This document shows, one piece after another, positions 49,853 to 61,336 of a DNA stretch of 64,000 bases. This DNA comes from Platycnemis pennipes (lineage: Eukaryota > Arthropoda > Insecta > Odonata > Platycnemididae): positions 102,151,027 through 102,215,026 of the forward strand of contig OW121856.1 of assembly GCA_933228895.1 (NCBI GenBank). Direction: 5' to 3'. Positions within the stretch are counted from its first letter, which is position 1, and every line of letters begins with the position of its first letter. Both the position numbers and the translations under genes were made by a program. Below the pieces are notes generated by a model. The model did no database searches, was not told where the DNA came from, and worked only from the letters and a program-made list of their open reading frames with translations.

Positions 49853-51384
49853 TGTCAATTAAAATTATTATTAGAGCGCATTAAAAAACTGGATTCAGTA
49901 ACGATTACATATTTACGTCCAAAAGAAATCTTGTATTGAATGAGGAGAAACATCGCTACTTAATTGGAGCATTTATCCGAGTTGCAATGCCGATTCGGTT
50001 AAATACCTATGAAAACGTAATCTCGTGGTTACTAAACAAGCTATCCAGAACTCTCAAATATATTTTAGCCCAAGATGCAATGCCATTATACATCACTTAG
50101 AACCCTGCTTGATAAGATTCTTCTGCATAGCTACTTCATTTAAAGATAAGCGAATCTTAAATCCACATTGCACCCAAGTACGATTCATGATTTTCTTTAA
50201 ATTACGTGTCAAATATTTTCAGCAAAAGAGAGAATGAATAAAATTTCCGATTAGTTTTAAGACTGCACATCGTGCTCAAATAAATGCGATACGTTTGTCA
50301 TTTATTGACCGTAAACAGGAAAGCAACCATTCCTTGTACGCTTCTGAAGCGGAAAAATTTGGCTAAAAAATTTTTAAAAAACCCGCAACGGTCGCAATGG
50401 GACACATTCCCCGGTAATTCGTCAACCGCTCCCCACCCTACGCATGCCAAACAGACAGACTCGCACTGAAATGGGGAAGGATTGAAGCGGAACCTCTCCC
50501 TCTACCCCTTACCCTCGCGGAAGAACGTAAATTATAATCCTCGGGTATGGACTTAATTAAAACTCAGCCAGGGTTTGATCACATCCCTCGCTAGGACGAT
50601 ACCGCGGGCAATTCCACGAGGTGGTCAAGGAAGCCGGCCAGTGGAAACAGACGAGCTCACAAGGGGAAGAAGAAGAGAGAGAGATGAGGGTGGCGTACGT
50701 GTGCGAGGTAGCAGAGAGGGAGAGAGGGAGGAGGAAGAACGGGGAGAGCATACGGCAGTCCTGGGGGGAGGGAGAGGAGTAGGGAGGAGAGAGGTGTAGG
50801 GAGGAGAGAGGAAGGAGGGAAAGGAGCAAGGGCTTGCAGGAAGGCAAACACGTGTTTCCAGTAACGAGACTTGTCCCAGCGCTTCCACCACTACATACAA
50901 ACACACACACAGACACAAGCCTTCGCTTACACACACAGTCACCGACACACATTCAACACACACGGGGAAGGCGAGCCAACACCGACCAACATACACACAC
51001 AAAACACGCCGGGAAGGGGAAGTTTGGGGAGATGGGAAGTGGTGTCGGGGGGCGAGAGAGAGAGAGAGAATGCGAAGCATATGGAGTCACGGAATGGCGG
51101 ACTCCCTCCCGTCTCGCTTAAGTCCAGCCACACCTCTCTCCCTCACCACCCCTTCCCCCTCTCTCTTTAATTACTCCCAAACCACCTTCCTAAATACACA
51201 TTTAAATTAATTCCAGACCCATTGTATCCTAGCCTGACAAAAAATATATCCTCACTTTGTAAAAAGTAGATATTATTCTGCTAACGACGAAATTACTTGG
51301 ATTCCGTTTCTCTTAAACCTTAAGACGGACGAGCAGAATGCAGATATTCCTGCTATTGACAGGGTTTTGTTTCGGAGAAATCTT
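49853..51384. other. Non-coding; purine-rich and CA-rich low complexity
   Basis: AT-rich to 50,500, then a G/A-rich block (50,640-50,830), a CA-rich stretch (50,885-51,005) and a (GA)n run near 51,053-51,068. Both-strand frames here are compositional. No gene recognised. Confidence 0.4.
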
Positions 51385-51520
51385 ACTTGACAGAAGAGAC
51401 ATTCAGAACTCATTTGGAATACGCTGCCAGTATATGGGATCCGTTCGAAATTGGATTAAATAATGAATTTGAGCGAGTGCAGCGAAGTTCGGTTGATTCC
51501 GTATACTGCCGATACCGATG
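51385..51520 (+). mobile_element. LINE family A, RT C-terminal fragment
   Basis: Translation FRTHLEYAASIWDPFEIGLN, then NEFERVQRSSV, matches the 20.1 kb copy (RPHLEYAASIWDPYEIGLNN, ELERVQRKSV). Only about 40 codons remain before the sequence diverges. Confidence 0.75.
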
Positions 51521-52478
51521 TTCAGAATATTTTCGCGGCGTTGATTCGATAATTTCTGCACGTCTTCCGGGTTCTCACCCTCACCGTTAAAGCCGACTCA
51601 CGCGGAGAGAACTCGGAATACATGCAGAAATCATCAAACAGGAACATGTTACAATCAGTTAATCTACAAGTGTAATTACCTCCGTCACGGCATTTTCGAT
51701 GCTCCAAAAATCTACACAATATTGCCTTTTTTGTTTCTCTAAATGATATACACTTAATTGCATCAAAATTGATAGTCGACAATCAGCAACCTTCATGTTA
51801 AGACCCAGGTGAACGTCATGAAGCGTAGAAATTTTTGCTGAATTTTAATATACGGTATAATTGATTACAAAGTATTAATGAATTGCGCCATAATTACCCA
51901 TGAGCAGCATATACCGCTAAGACCAATGCATACCTAACCTGCACTCTTCTACAAAACCCAAATGACATTAACACATACGACAAAACGGATGACTAAGAGT
52001 GACACTGCGACACTTCGCGACGCTCTGATATCAACTCGCAAGGTTCTATCATGAACAGATTGGTGTTAATGAAAACATTAAATATAAGAAAAGAGTAACA
52101 TATATGATAAGGGAAGATGCATCGGTGCGCAAAGATGCAAACCGGGAAGAGGAAGAATCCGCCGAAAGAAGAAAGATTATATCCTATCCTAAAAATCATA
52201 TCCAATCACTTGTAATCTGTCACTTACAGCCGCAACTTGTGCTTATTTATCATATTTTGACAATTTTAGTATTTTTCATGCGCACATAAAGAACAAAAAT
52301 TGCATTATGTATTTCATGATTTACATTCCTATGGTGTACGGCGGATATTTTAATGTGTGAACATGGTACCATAACGGGGCTCGGGTTTACTCGGAACCGT
52401 AATCGATATTCTGTACACGATATCGTTAGATGGAAACAAAAATAAACTTTTGAGAAAAAATTAAAATTTAACCAGAGC
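51521..52478. other. Non-coding stretch, nothing recognised
   Basis: AT-rich unique DNA with no recognisable gene, repeat or RNA. Confidence 0.4.
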
Positions 52479-52885
52479 CTAAATTAAAATAAGCAAAAGG
52501 TGACGCCCAACGAACAGGCTGCGTTAAGGATGCCTACGTCATCCATCGTGCATCTTCACTATTTTAAGGGAAAGGGAATGGAGTAGAGGTGGAAGGTCTG
52601 CTCGCACAGTACCAGTCGCAACCACTTCCATTGGCAGAGTCAGCTGTGTGTCCCCCATTGTGATAAGGTGAAGAAGCTTCACGGTCTCAATTGTGATTGG
52701 ACGAAAAGGATGACGTACAAGTCTTTTGCAGACAAACTTTCCGAAAGGGTTAAAAATTATCAGTTTTTAGCCGCTTACAACTCGAGAGCTAATTGACGGA
52801 TCGAAGAACGGAAAAATAAGGGTTTTTTTTATTTTACAAACTTTTTTATTCGGCAATAAAAGTATGGTAAACGACTCCACTGTCA
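52479..52885 (-). repeat. Interspersed repeat family D, copy 2
   Basis: The reverse complement aligns with 99-515, sharing GTCGTTTACCATA, TTTATTGCCGAATA, AATTAGCTCTCGAGTTGTAA, CAGCTGACTCTGCCAAT, CAGACCTTCCAC and TTGCTTATTTTAATTT. No ORF or TIR was seen. Confidence 0.75.
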
Positions 52886-55800
52886 TCAATATAACAAAAA
52901 TGGAGTAATAGAGCCTCTACATCTACAACTTGTGTTGACCAGAACCAAGACTATGGGCTACATTATCTATTACGCTCGACGTAACCGTTACGTATAGTCA
53001 CTCCGAAGCATCATCGAAACGTTAGATAAATTTTTCGCTAAGATGGCTACACTGAAATTCCACGATTGGGACGAGACGGGGGATTCACCCATGCAGAAAG
53101 GGGTATATTTCCCACACTCAATACTCTCCTCCTTTCATATCCGCTATTCATAAATAACCCCTCTCAATTTCTTCTTATTCCTATCTCCTTCCGTAAATCT
53201 CTCGCCTCCTTCGATTCTTCGTCCATAAGATGTAGTGACGACATATGGGCACCATAACTATTTTCAACACCGATTGGGTCACCTAATAAAATGAAAAGGA
53301 ATCGCTGCAAAGAAAACCGTTATAAATCGCAGAAATAGACATTTTTACAAGCAATGATTTTTGCCTTGCCGGTAAACTGTCTCCATCTCCCTTAGGTTTG
53401 GATACCGAATGTTGATACCATCATTTCCTCATGCGATGGTGTATGGTAGAATAAGATAAAACCCTTCAAGGCAAAAATAATGATTTTCTCTTTTTGCACA
53501 CTTCTTCTTCCGCATTTCTCTAATTCCTCCGTCACAAATAACACGCTGAGCTATAGGATCTATATATGTTTTAGAAATGAATCGGGTGGATGTCGGAAAC
53601 GGAATGGAGACGCATCAAACGATTACAACTCCCGCCATATGACGTTATAGCAACGTTTCCATCTCCATGACTACTGGCTCTCTATCTTAAAAGATGAAGT
53701 CACGTAGCACTACACTTTAATTCACGTACGGAATACATAATTACATGATTAGCTTCCATACTCTGCATTATTTGTTCTACTCATCTCATGCATATCGACA
53801 ATAATTGACGACGAGCATGTTACTTTCTAATAGGTAAAATGTTTGATACACACATGGTCCACACAGAAAATGATGTATCATCGCTAATGGTACGAGATAG
53901 TGCGATCCGATCTAGTAAAAAAGGGGTAAATTTTCCTTCCCTGAAAACCTGCTCAAATTCCCTATCCCTCTATAACAACCCTCCACATCCCTTCCTCGTC
54001 CCTTCTATCTCCTTTCATCCCTCTTCCAGCCTCACTCTTCCACTCTCTCCATCTCTTTCTTTCTCTCTCCTCCCATCCTCCCTCCCAAGTCCCTTTTGTA
54101 CGACCCTTCCCGCCGGCTCCCCGACTCTCTGCATTGCAAATAGGATGAGCCTCGAGAGCACAGACGCGCTTTTTCAACCGAGTCCCGGGGTAGGGGGAGG
54201 ATCTGAGGGGGTTGGGGGGAGGGAGGGGGGGTGGGCGTAAGTCCGAAAGGGACGCGGAGGGTGGGGGAGATGTTTGACGGGGGGTGGAAGACCGACACAC
54301 GGGAGACCCCTCTTCCACCTTACACCCCATCTCCCCAGAGGATGATCCAGTGTGGGGAGGGGGGCTCCACACATTTCGCGATAGGACATCCCAGGCTGTC
54401 GGGATAAAAAACATAAAAAGAGAGGCAGGAGGGGGGTGGGAATAAGGGAGAATTTTCCCACAAACTCACACACCTCCTTTGGGCACCCACACACACCCTT
54501 CGGTTCCCACCTCGCGTGGAATGAATGAAATGGAAGGACGTTGGGAAAGCAGAACGGAATTGGAACGAGGGTTACGGGGGGGAAGCGCGGCGGTGCCCTC
54601 AGAGACGCGACGCTTATTTTCTCTCCCTTCCCGTTCATTTGTTTATTTTACTCCCTCTGCATGAGGAACGCTAGCGGCGTAACTTTCGCCCTTGGACCGC
54701 CCCCGCCACCTCTTCGGGAGACCAGAACTCCCAGGGACACCCACCCACGCACTCCGCCGACCCCTCCCCGGCGGTCAGTCCGCGGGAACACGCCATCAAT
54801 CACACAAACAGGGGCGCCTTTTAAAAATAAAAGGGGGATCGGGGACCTATTTATGATGAGAACTCCTCCTCCCCCGCCACCCGATCCAAGAAATATATGC
54901 GCGGGGAGGTTCGGCGTCCGCGCATAACTTCGAAGCGAACGAGGAGGGGGAGGGGAAAAAACGAAGGACGAGATTAGAAAACAATGGATGATTCATTCAT
55001 TCACATTTCCGTGAAAGGCATTGGAATTCGATATGAACGATGACCGAAGGCAGCCGGCCCGCAAAAAGAAGCTGGGAACACACTAGCGTGTGGGGAATGC
55101 GGGGAAGGAAGGGGAATCCATTCGATTTATGAGAAATTTGAGTCAGTCGTGGGTATAAGCCGGGTGATTTACGATCGATGATTTAGTAGGAATATGAAAC
55201 TGCCAAGTAAAAAATTATTAAAATAAAAAATATATTTCGATAAAATAAATATTAACAAATGCAGCGGAAAATCTTATCAATCGAAGCACGACAAAAAATT
55301 ATCACCATCAGGTTAAGAGTGTATCACAGGATAAAAGAATAAATTTTAAAACGCTTATAGTGGAATAAAAATTAATCCGCATGATACAAAAATATAACAA
55401 TATATTTTAAATATAATCAATTATGATTTAATTAATAATAAGACAGTACTCAACATTACTCAGATAGGAAACATCACCGGTCTAATTAGAAAAAAAAATG
55501 TTCCTTTACATCACCAACAGCACATGTTTTCACCATTACCGAAACAAATCAAATTTACCATGGTTTTCTTGAAAACACTACTAATTCGAATTTGTTTTGG
55601 CTGCAGGTATGGTTGATTCCAATGATGACAAGAAGAGAATTTTAAAAAAATACTCAACATCCCAGAGATTTTTACAGCCGTGACTTGATCATATTTCAGT
55701 AAAATCTACTTGAGCTTATGTCTTCAACAAGACGCGTCGCGACGTCTGAGACTCCATCTAACCTACATTTTACAAATCACCCTCAATTTCTTCCCAAATA

Positions 55801-57484
55801 GGTAAACAGCAGCCAGCCGGACTATCAGTCTATAAATTGCGTACGTAATAACATGGGTAGACTAAAGATATCATGGCCGTTATGAGAACATTCAAACGCT
55901 ATTCGTAATACAAATTAGTATTAGTATAATCAGATATTATAAACTTCAAAAGACTATCAGAATTAAAAAATGAAGACACATAAAAAAGCATTATACTCGC
56001 ACAAGAAAACGTCAACACTTAGCATAAAATTAAAGCGTAAAAGTCGATTTCTGTTTTGCCTCGAATACCGCAAACATCCCAGTCTCCAAAGATCTTAACC
56101 TTGATACCGTAATGTCAGTGACAGTAAAAATAAGACACAAACGGTGCCTTAACTCCATGGCAAGAAATTGGAAGGACATTTAAGTTGTAACTAAATGTAT
56201 GAGCTGGAAATTTAGCGGCACTAAGTAACTAAGCAAAATTTAGATTTGAATTCAGTAGAAAATTGGACCGAGACGAATCCCATTAATACATGAACTAATA
56301 CTGCCTGAAAATACCTCTAAACACTGTATTAACGAAAGAAGACGAACGACCTTTGATGTTCCCCAAAATGACATCTGCCCAAGAAAAATACTAAATGTCC
56401 TAGAGGATGGACAATACAATATCGGTTAAAAACCCTCAACCAACATAGCGTAATTAGAATTCTTTGCCGTCAAAGTAAGGAACACGGTGTGCTTACCTGT
56501 GAGGTAATCATTAACAAGATAGTGATCAGATAGGCGGAAATTAACTTAAGCAAGAAAACATGGTTTGAAAAGCTAAGTTTGGGTACATTGCGAAATTAAC
56601 CATATGAAATCGGGAAGTATGAGAAGGCACTCGACGGCGTAAGCGACGATATGATTTCAATCCCTGGAATTTGTGGAAGGAGACGAAATGAGAGGAGAAG
56701 GGTGGAATAAGGATGAAGGGGGAGAGAGGAGAGAAGGTAAGGAGAGAGGAATGTCATCACGGGGTTGACTGCACTGGTCACCACCGCACAGATTTCTCCA
56801 CCATCATCCCCATGCATGGAGCACCACCACAAGTACAATGCCTCCCTCTCTACCGTGGTGAGAGAGGGAGAAAGAGAGAGAATTTCTGGATTTATCGCTC
56901 GTGGAACAGCACGGCACTAAGTAATTAAGCGATCCTGAAGGGCTGGGGGGTACGGAGGGGATGGATAGCCCCGCAATATCGGGCCACCTTTCCCCGCCCA
57001 CACTTGGGGAGTGGGGTCTCCCCCCCCCTCCCTCCCTCTCTCTCTCACCGCTTTCGGAGGTCTGCGGTGGCGACCGGAGCTGACCCCCAGCACTCGCTCG
57101 GCCACGGCACAATTAGCTCTCCGATTACTCGAAGAAAGGGATCCCATCACAAGTACGACGGGTCGCCAACCAAACCCCCCGGGATTGACCATAATGCAGT
57201 GCCCCGCCTCCGCCAACATCTGATTTATACACTGCGTGCGAGGAGAGAGAGGATTTCGAAAACCGCGCTGAACCTCCTACGTCTTATTCACTTCGCCTAA
57301 TCCTTTGTGCCACGATCAACTTCCGCGCCACATTGCTGACAATAACACTGGTTGCTGACACTAATTACTGAGAGCAAATATAAATAAAATTCATTTACTC
57401 GAATAAAACGAGGGATTGAAGAGACCAGAGCCTTTTCATTGTAGACCTGAAGTCAAAACACACCGTCGTAAAATCACCTAAGGT
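52886..57484. other. Non-coding; low-complexity and GC-rich blocks
   Basis: A C/T-rich then G-rich block at 53,940-54,480 and GC-rich DNA to 54,960. AT-rich unique DNA follows to 56,600. A purine-rich and GC block at 56,650-57,250 opens several both-strand frames that look compositional. No protein recognised. Confidence 0.4.
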
Positions 57485-57906
57485 AATGTGGAATATGCTT
57501 TGTTTCTCCTGTATTATGTACTAGACGCGAAACTTTCTCACAAATTCAAATAATTACGCCAAAATTTTCTATTCAAACCACAAAGATGATTAAATGCAAT
57601 TAAAATGTTCCGAAAATGACGAAAGCCACGAGACCTGAAACTCCCTCTGACGTCACGTCACGTATTATGTTCCATATCGCTACGGAAACAAAAGTTTCTT
57701 TTCGAAGTAATCGAAGTGAATATATTGTTTTGAGGAGTTAGGCGTTTCTTGATCGAAGCCATGATTGAAAAGGGATTTAAAAAAGCAGAATCCGACAGTT
57801 TGCCTTTGGTTGACTCCCATATGGTGGCATCCTTCTCAAAAAAAGCGATTGCCTTGTCAATGCAGATATTCTTCAGGGTGTAAATAAACAGGGAACTATA
57901 CACAAG

Positions 57907-58032
57907 GTGTCCCTTATTTTCCGACTTCGAAATTTTTGAATGCTCACCCTCCAATTTTGTTCGAATGACTCTAAAACATGCATTTACAAAATTTTGTTGA
58001 GATCGGAGCATTCTAAACCGTGCCGACTTGAG
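57907..58032 (+). repeat. Left TIR of nested transposon
   Basis: Matches the reverse complement of 60,717-60,852: GTGTCCCTTATTTT outermost, TGCTCACCC in the middle, AAATTTTGTTGAGAT further in and CCGTGCCGACTTGAG innermost. The arms differ by several small indels. Confidence 0.8.
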
Positions 58033-58317
58033 TGCGAACTCGCATGAAGAACAAGTCCTGATTTTCCACCCAGCGCTGAGGCCTGAGCTTGTCCTTAGGG
58101 GTCGTGCAGAAACTACGATACCAACTTAGGGGGGCGAGGGGGTCGCCTAAAAACCTACGGTGGGTAACGATGGGGAGGGTTCACTCAAAGTACCGTAGCT
58201 GTTACAATGTAGGTATCTGTTTACGTTTCTTACTCGTCAACATCGCGTCAACAATACTACAGAGTTGGACATGGGGAAGGGCGCGCGAGGTGATTCTTAC
58301 ACGCCAACCTTCTACTT

Positions 58318-60578
58318 TTGAAGTTTTTTTTTTATAACATACGTGAGGTAAAATTAACTGTCAGAGTAAGTGCTAATCTTGTGGTTCGTGAGTGCATGAT
58401 ATTTTGGGAGAATGCAAGAATTCCGACAAGAGCTGTTCAGCATTGTTCACAAAAACTTATTAATTTGCACTCGGAGTGGAGAAAATTACAAAAAAAAATC
58501 GAACAAGTGTGAAGATATTTTTAAGCATCGTGAAGAGGAGTTTATAAACAATCTGTAAAATCTATTTGATATTGCACATGCCGATGCTCTTCAAATGACC
58601 AAGTTGGAAGAAGACAGGATGTTTTTACTTCGGCAGCGAGAGCCAGGACGTAAATGCTACCTTGCAGGAGTAGACCAAAAGCTCGCTGATAAAGAAGAAA
58701 GGGCGAGGCAAAGAAAATTAGAAGAAGAAAAAAGGAAAGAGAAACAACTGTGTGCAGAGTTTACATCTTCTGCTGTACCTCCTTCTTCATCATCTGAAGA
58801 TTCAGATAACGCACATCCAAGTTCAGGTGAAATCAACGTTGGTAAATTTTTAGGAGAGACTTCTGAGAGTACATCAATGCAGAATGCTACAAGGCGTGGT
58901 ACGAAAGATTATATCACTCCTAAATTAGTGGCTGCCTTGGATAGATGCCAGCTTAGTTAGTGTAAGAGATTCTGTATACATGCTTGAGACGACAGCAGAG
59001 GCACTTGGCCATAATACCGAAGAACTCTCTATTAATAACTATTCTATTCATCGAATCAGACAGAAGAAGAGAAGAGAACGTTCTGAAACGATTAGATCTG
59101 CTTTCAAGAATGATATACCTGCAATTTTTACTGTTCATTGGGATGGTAAACTGTTGCCTGCATTAAATTCCAGAGACCCAAAGGAAGAAAGACTTCCAAT
59201 TGTTGTTACATTTGGGGACAGTGAGCAGCTCAACGGGGTTCCAAAATTACAGCATTCTTCTGGTAAAGAGCAAGCGAACGCTGTTTGGAACGCATTATGG
59301 ATCGGGGTATAGAAGACAATGAACAAATTCTCTGCTGTGACACAACACTGGACGTTTTAATGGAGCATGTGTCTTACTTGAGCAAAAATTGGACAGGGAA
59401 TTGTTGTTTTTTCCGTGCCGTCATCACATATATGAACTTATTTTACGATGTGCATTTTAATGTAAAGCACGTGATGTAACAATCAGCCCTGACATACCAA
59501 TTTTTAAACATTTTAGGGAAAGCTGGGAAAGTGTCAATGACAATAATTTTCAAAGTTGCAAAGAGAACGTGGAAATATTTTTTGGTGAGTCGGAAATCAA
59601 AGAAATGCTAGACTTTTATGAAAGTGAATTAGATAAACTAACACAGAGAGGTGATTATCGTGAACTCATAGAGCTCTCTCTAATGTTTTTTGGGAGGAGA
59701 CTCTGGAAAAAAACTAAAAATACGCCCTCCTGGGGCGATGAATCAAGCTCGATGGATGACAAGAGCTATTTATTGTTTAAAAATGTTTCTGCTAAGATCA
59801 CAACTTAAATTATCCAGTGTAAATAAAAATGCCTTAAGAGATGTATCTCTATTCATCGTAACTATTTATGTCAAACCGTGGCTTCAGTGCAGTGCAGCTG
59901 TAAAAGCTCCTTATCAAGCTCTCCGCTTCTTAAAAGTTCTAAAATCATATGAAAAGATAGATTCCACAATTTCAAAAGCAGCTCTAAAACATTTAGCCAC
60001 CATATGTGGTATTTATCAGAAGAGTTGTCAGTCCTATCACTCTTTGATGATGACGTAGACGTACAAATTAAAATCAAAATGGTGGCAAATTTAGCCAGAG
60101 AGAATCTGCACATGGAAAAGAGATATATTCCTGTATGTGGAGAATTGGATGGACAATTATATGGTAAGTTTAATTTTATACTGATTACCATTCTTTAATT
60201 TTTAATTCGTTAATATACATCTCCTAATTCAGTCTTATCTTCATTTCAGTGAAAACTATAGACGACTTCGTGTCATCCAAAAGCAGAGTTTTGTTCTTTT
60301 GCCTGAAGTTGGACATTAGTTTTATTCAAGAATGTCCTTCGACAAGGACGAGCAACACTTCATATTTAAAAGCTCAAAGGATAGCTATGGAGTTGAAAGC
60401 TGTGAATGACAGTTCTGAAAGAGGTGTTAAATTAATGCAAGATTTTCATGGACTACTGACGGTAGATGAAGAGCAAAAGCAATTCATGTTGTGTTGTGTT
60501 CAAGAACACCGCAGATTGTACCCAGATTGCAAGAAAGAAACACTGAAAAGAAAATATCCACATAATACTAAAAACTAA
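58318..60578 (+). pseudogene. Transposase pseudogene (DDE-type, CRHH family)
   Basis: Pieces in order: VRECMIFWENARIPT (58,318-58,512), a Lys/Glu-rich charged stretch then Ser-rich spacer (58,595-58,960), FTVHWDGKLLPAL (Asp codon 59142-59144), CCDTT (Asp codon 59339-59341), CRHHIYELILR (59416-59448, another frame), DYRELIELSLMFFG, GAMNQARWMTRAIYCLKM, WYLSEELSVLSLFDDD and NDSSERGVKLMQDF (Glu codon 60417-60419). I recognise this string as a transposase-like family found in many arthropod and cnidarian genomes, usually left as 'uncharacterized protein'. D-D-E spacing with CxxH resembles hAT-like enzymes, an inference. Frame breaks occur near 58,512-58,595, 58,955, 59,400, 59,480 and 59,690, so it is inactive. 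A GT-AG intron (60,164-60,249) joins two frames. Confidence 0.8.
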
Positions 60579-60716
60579 AGAATACTGAAAACAATAATGG
60601 TCTAAAGAGTGAAAATGTATTATATTGTAACAAAATTATATATGAAACATGTATCAATAGCTTTTTCCCTGACTTTAACCAACAAAACCTATTATTCCTA
60701 ATATTCAAATTTCAAG

Positions 60717-60852
60717 CTCAAGTCGGCACGGGTTATTATAGGCCTATTGAGATGAAATTTTGTTATTGAGTAAATCTGACCCAAAGGAAAATATTTAGGG
60801 GGTGAGCCCAAAAAAATTCGCAGAATTTTTTTTGTTGCAAAATAAGGGACAC
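60717..60852 (-). repeat. Right TIR of nested transposon
   Basis: Reverse complement of the left TIR. On the plus strand it runs CTCAAGTCGGCACGG through GGGGGTGAGC to AAAATAAGGGACAC. A further AAAATAAGGG lies just outside (60,858-60,867). Confidence 0.8.
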
Positions 60853-61336
60853 GCTGTAAAATAAGGGACTATACACGTATAATACAATTTATGGGTGATT
60901 AGCTGGTTTCAATTCATACTACTTAAATAAAAAATTGAAATACATTCATTTATTGCATTAAACAAATGAGATATATACGATCGTTTTCTCCAAGTATTCA
61001 TTTAACAAATTCTGAGGTTTCAGGCGTCATTGAGTGGAAACGTAACATAATAGTAACTTGAAAATAACTTGGAAGTTGCCCATTTTTCAAGTTACAATTC
61101 GTTAAACAAGTGTTCTTTCCCGACGTACAATCGATAAGCAACGTCCTTAGCGATACCGTGCCGTGACGTCACGCACCTAGGTCGTGTTTTTTTTCTGCTG
61201 CCGTTAAGGTACAATGTTTAAAGAGTAATATCTTTGTAACAAAACTCAATTATTCAGTGAAATTTTCGCCAAGCTCATTGTAGCAACTACACTTTACATT
61301 CAAAGAGGTATTAAAAAACAGGGCATGCTCCCCATT

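Larger units (their letters stand above)
57904..60867 (+). mobile_element. Degenerate DNA transposon nested in family AB element
   Basis: A 2.96-kb element with long imperfect TIRs. The left TIR is about 57,907-58,032 and the right about 60,717-60,852. Both carry the outer block GTGTCCCTTATTTT, a GCTCACCC block in the middle and the inner block CGTGCCGACTTGAG. ACTATACAC flanks both sides (57,895-57,903 and 60,868-60,876), a candidate 9-bp target-site duplication; eight bases with a chance ninth is equally possible. The right end carries a second partial copy of CCCTTATTTT. Inside is a broken transposase gene on the plus strand. Confidence 0.85.
57485..61336 (-). mobile_element. Family AB TIR element interrupted by a nested transposon
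   Basis: Read on the minus strand, it begins AATGGGGAGCATGCC (61,336 downward) and ends GCATATTCCACATT (57,485). These are the same termini as the uninterrupted copy at 41,144-41,907. The host sequence is 61,336-60,868 plus 57,903-57,485, about 880 bp. Alignment blocks with copy A lie on both sides of the insertion in the same order, so the element was once continuous. Confidence 0.8.

Noticed and set aside
54174..54927. Overlapping 128-154 codon frames on both strands
   Set aside because: GC-rich low-complexity block; Pro/Gly-rich peptides with no family resemblance.
57658..58011. A 117-codon minus-strand frame that looks protein-like
   Set aside because: It crosses the transposon TIR into the AB element, and the matching part of the intact AB copy at 41.5-41.7 kb is full of stops, so it is a chance frame.
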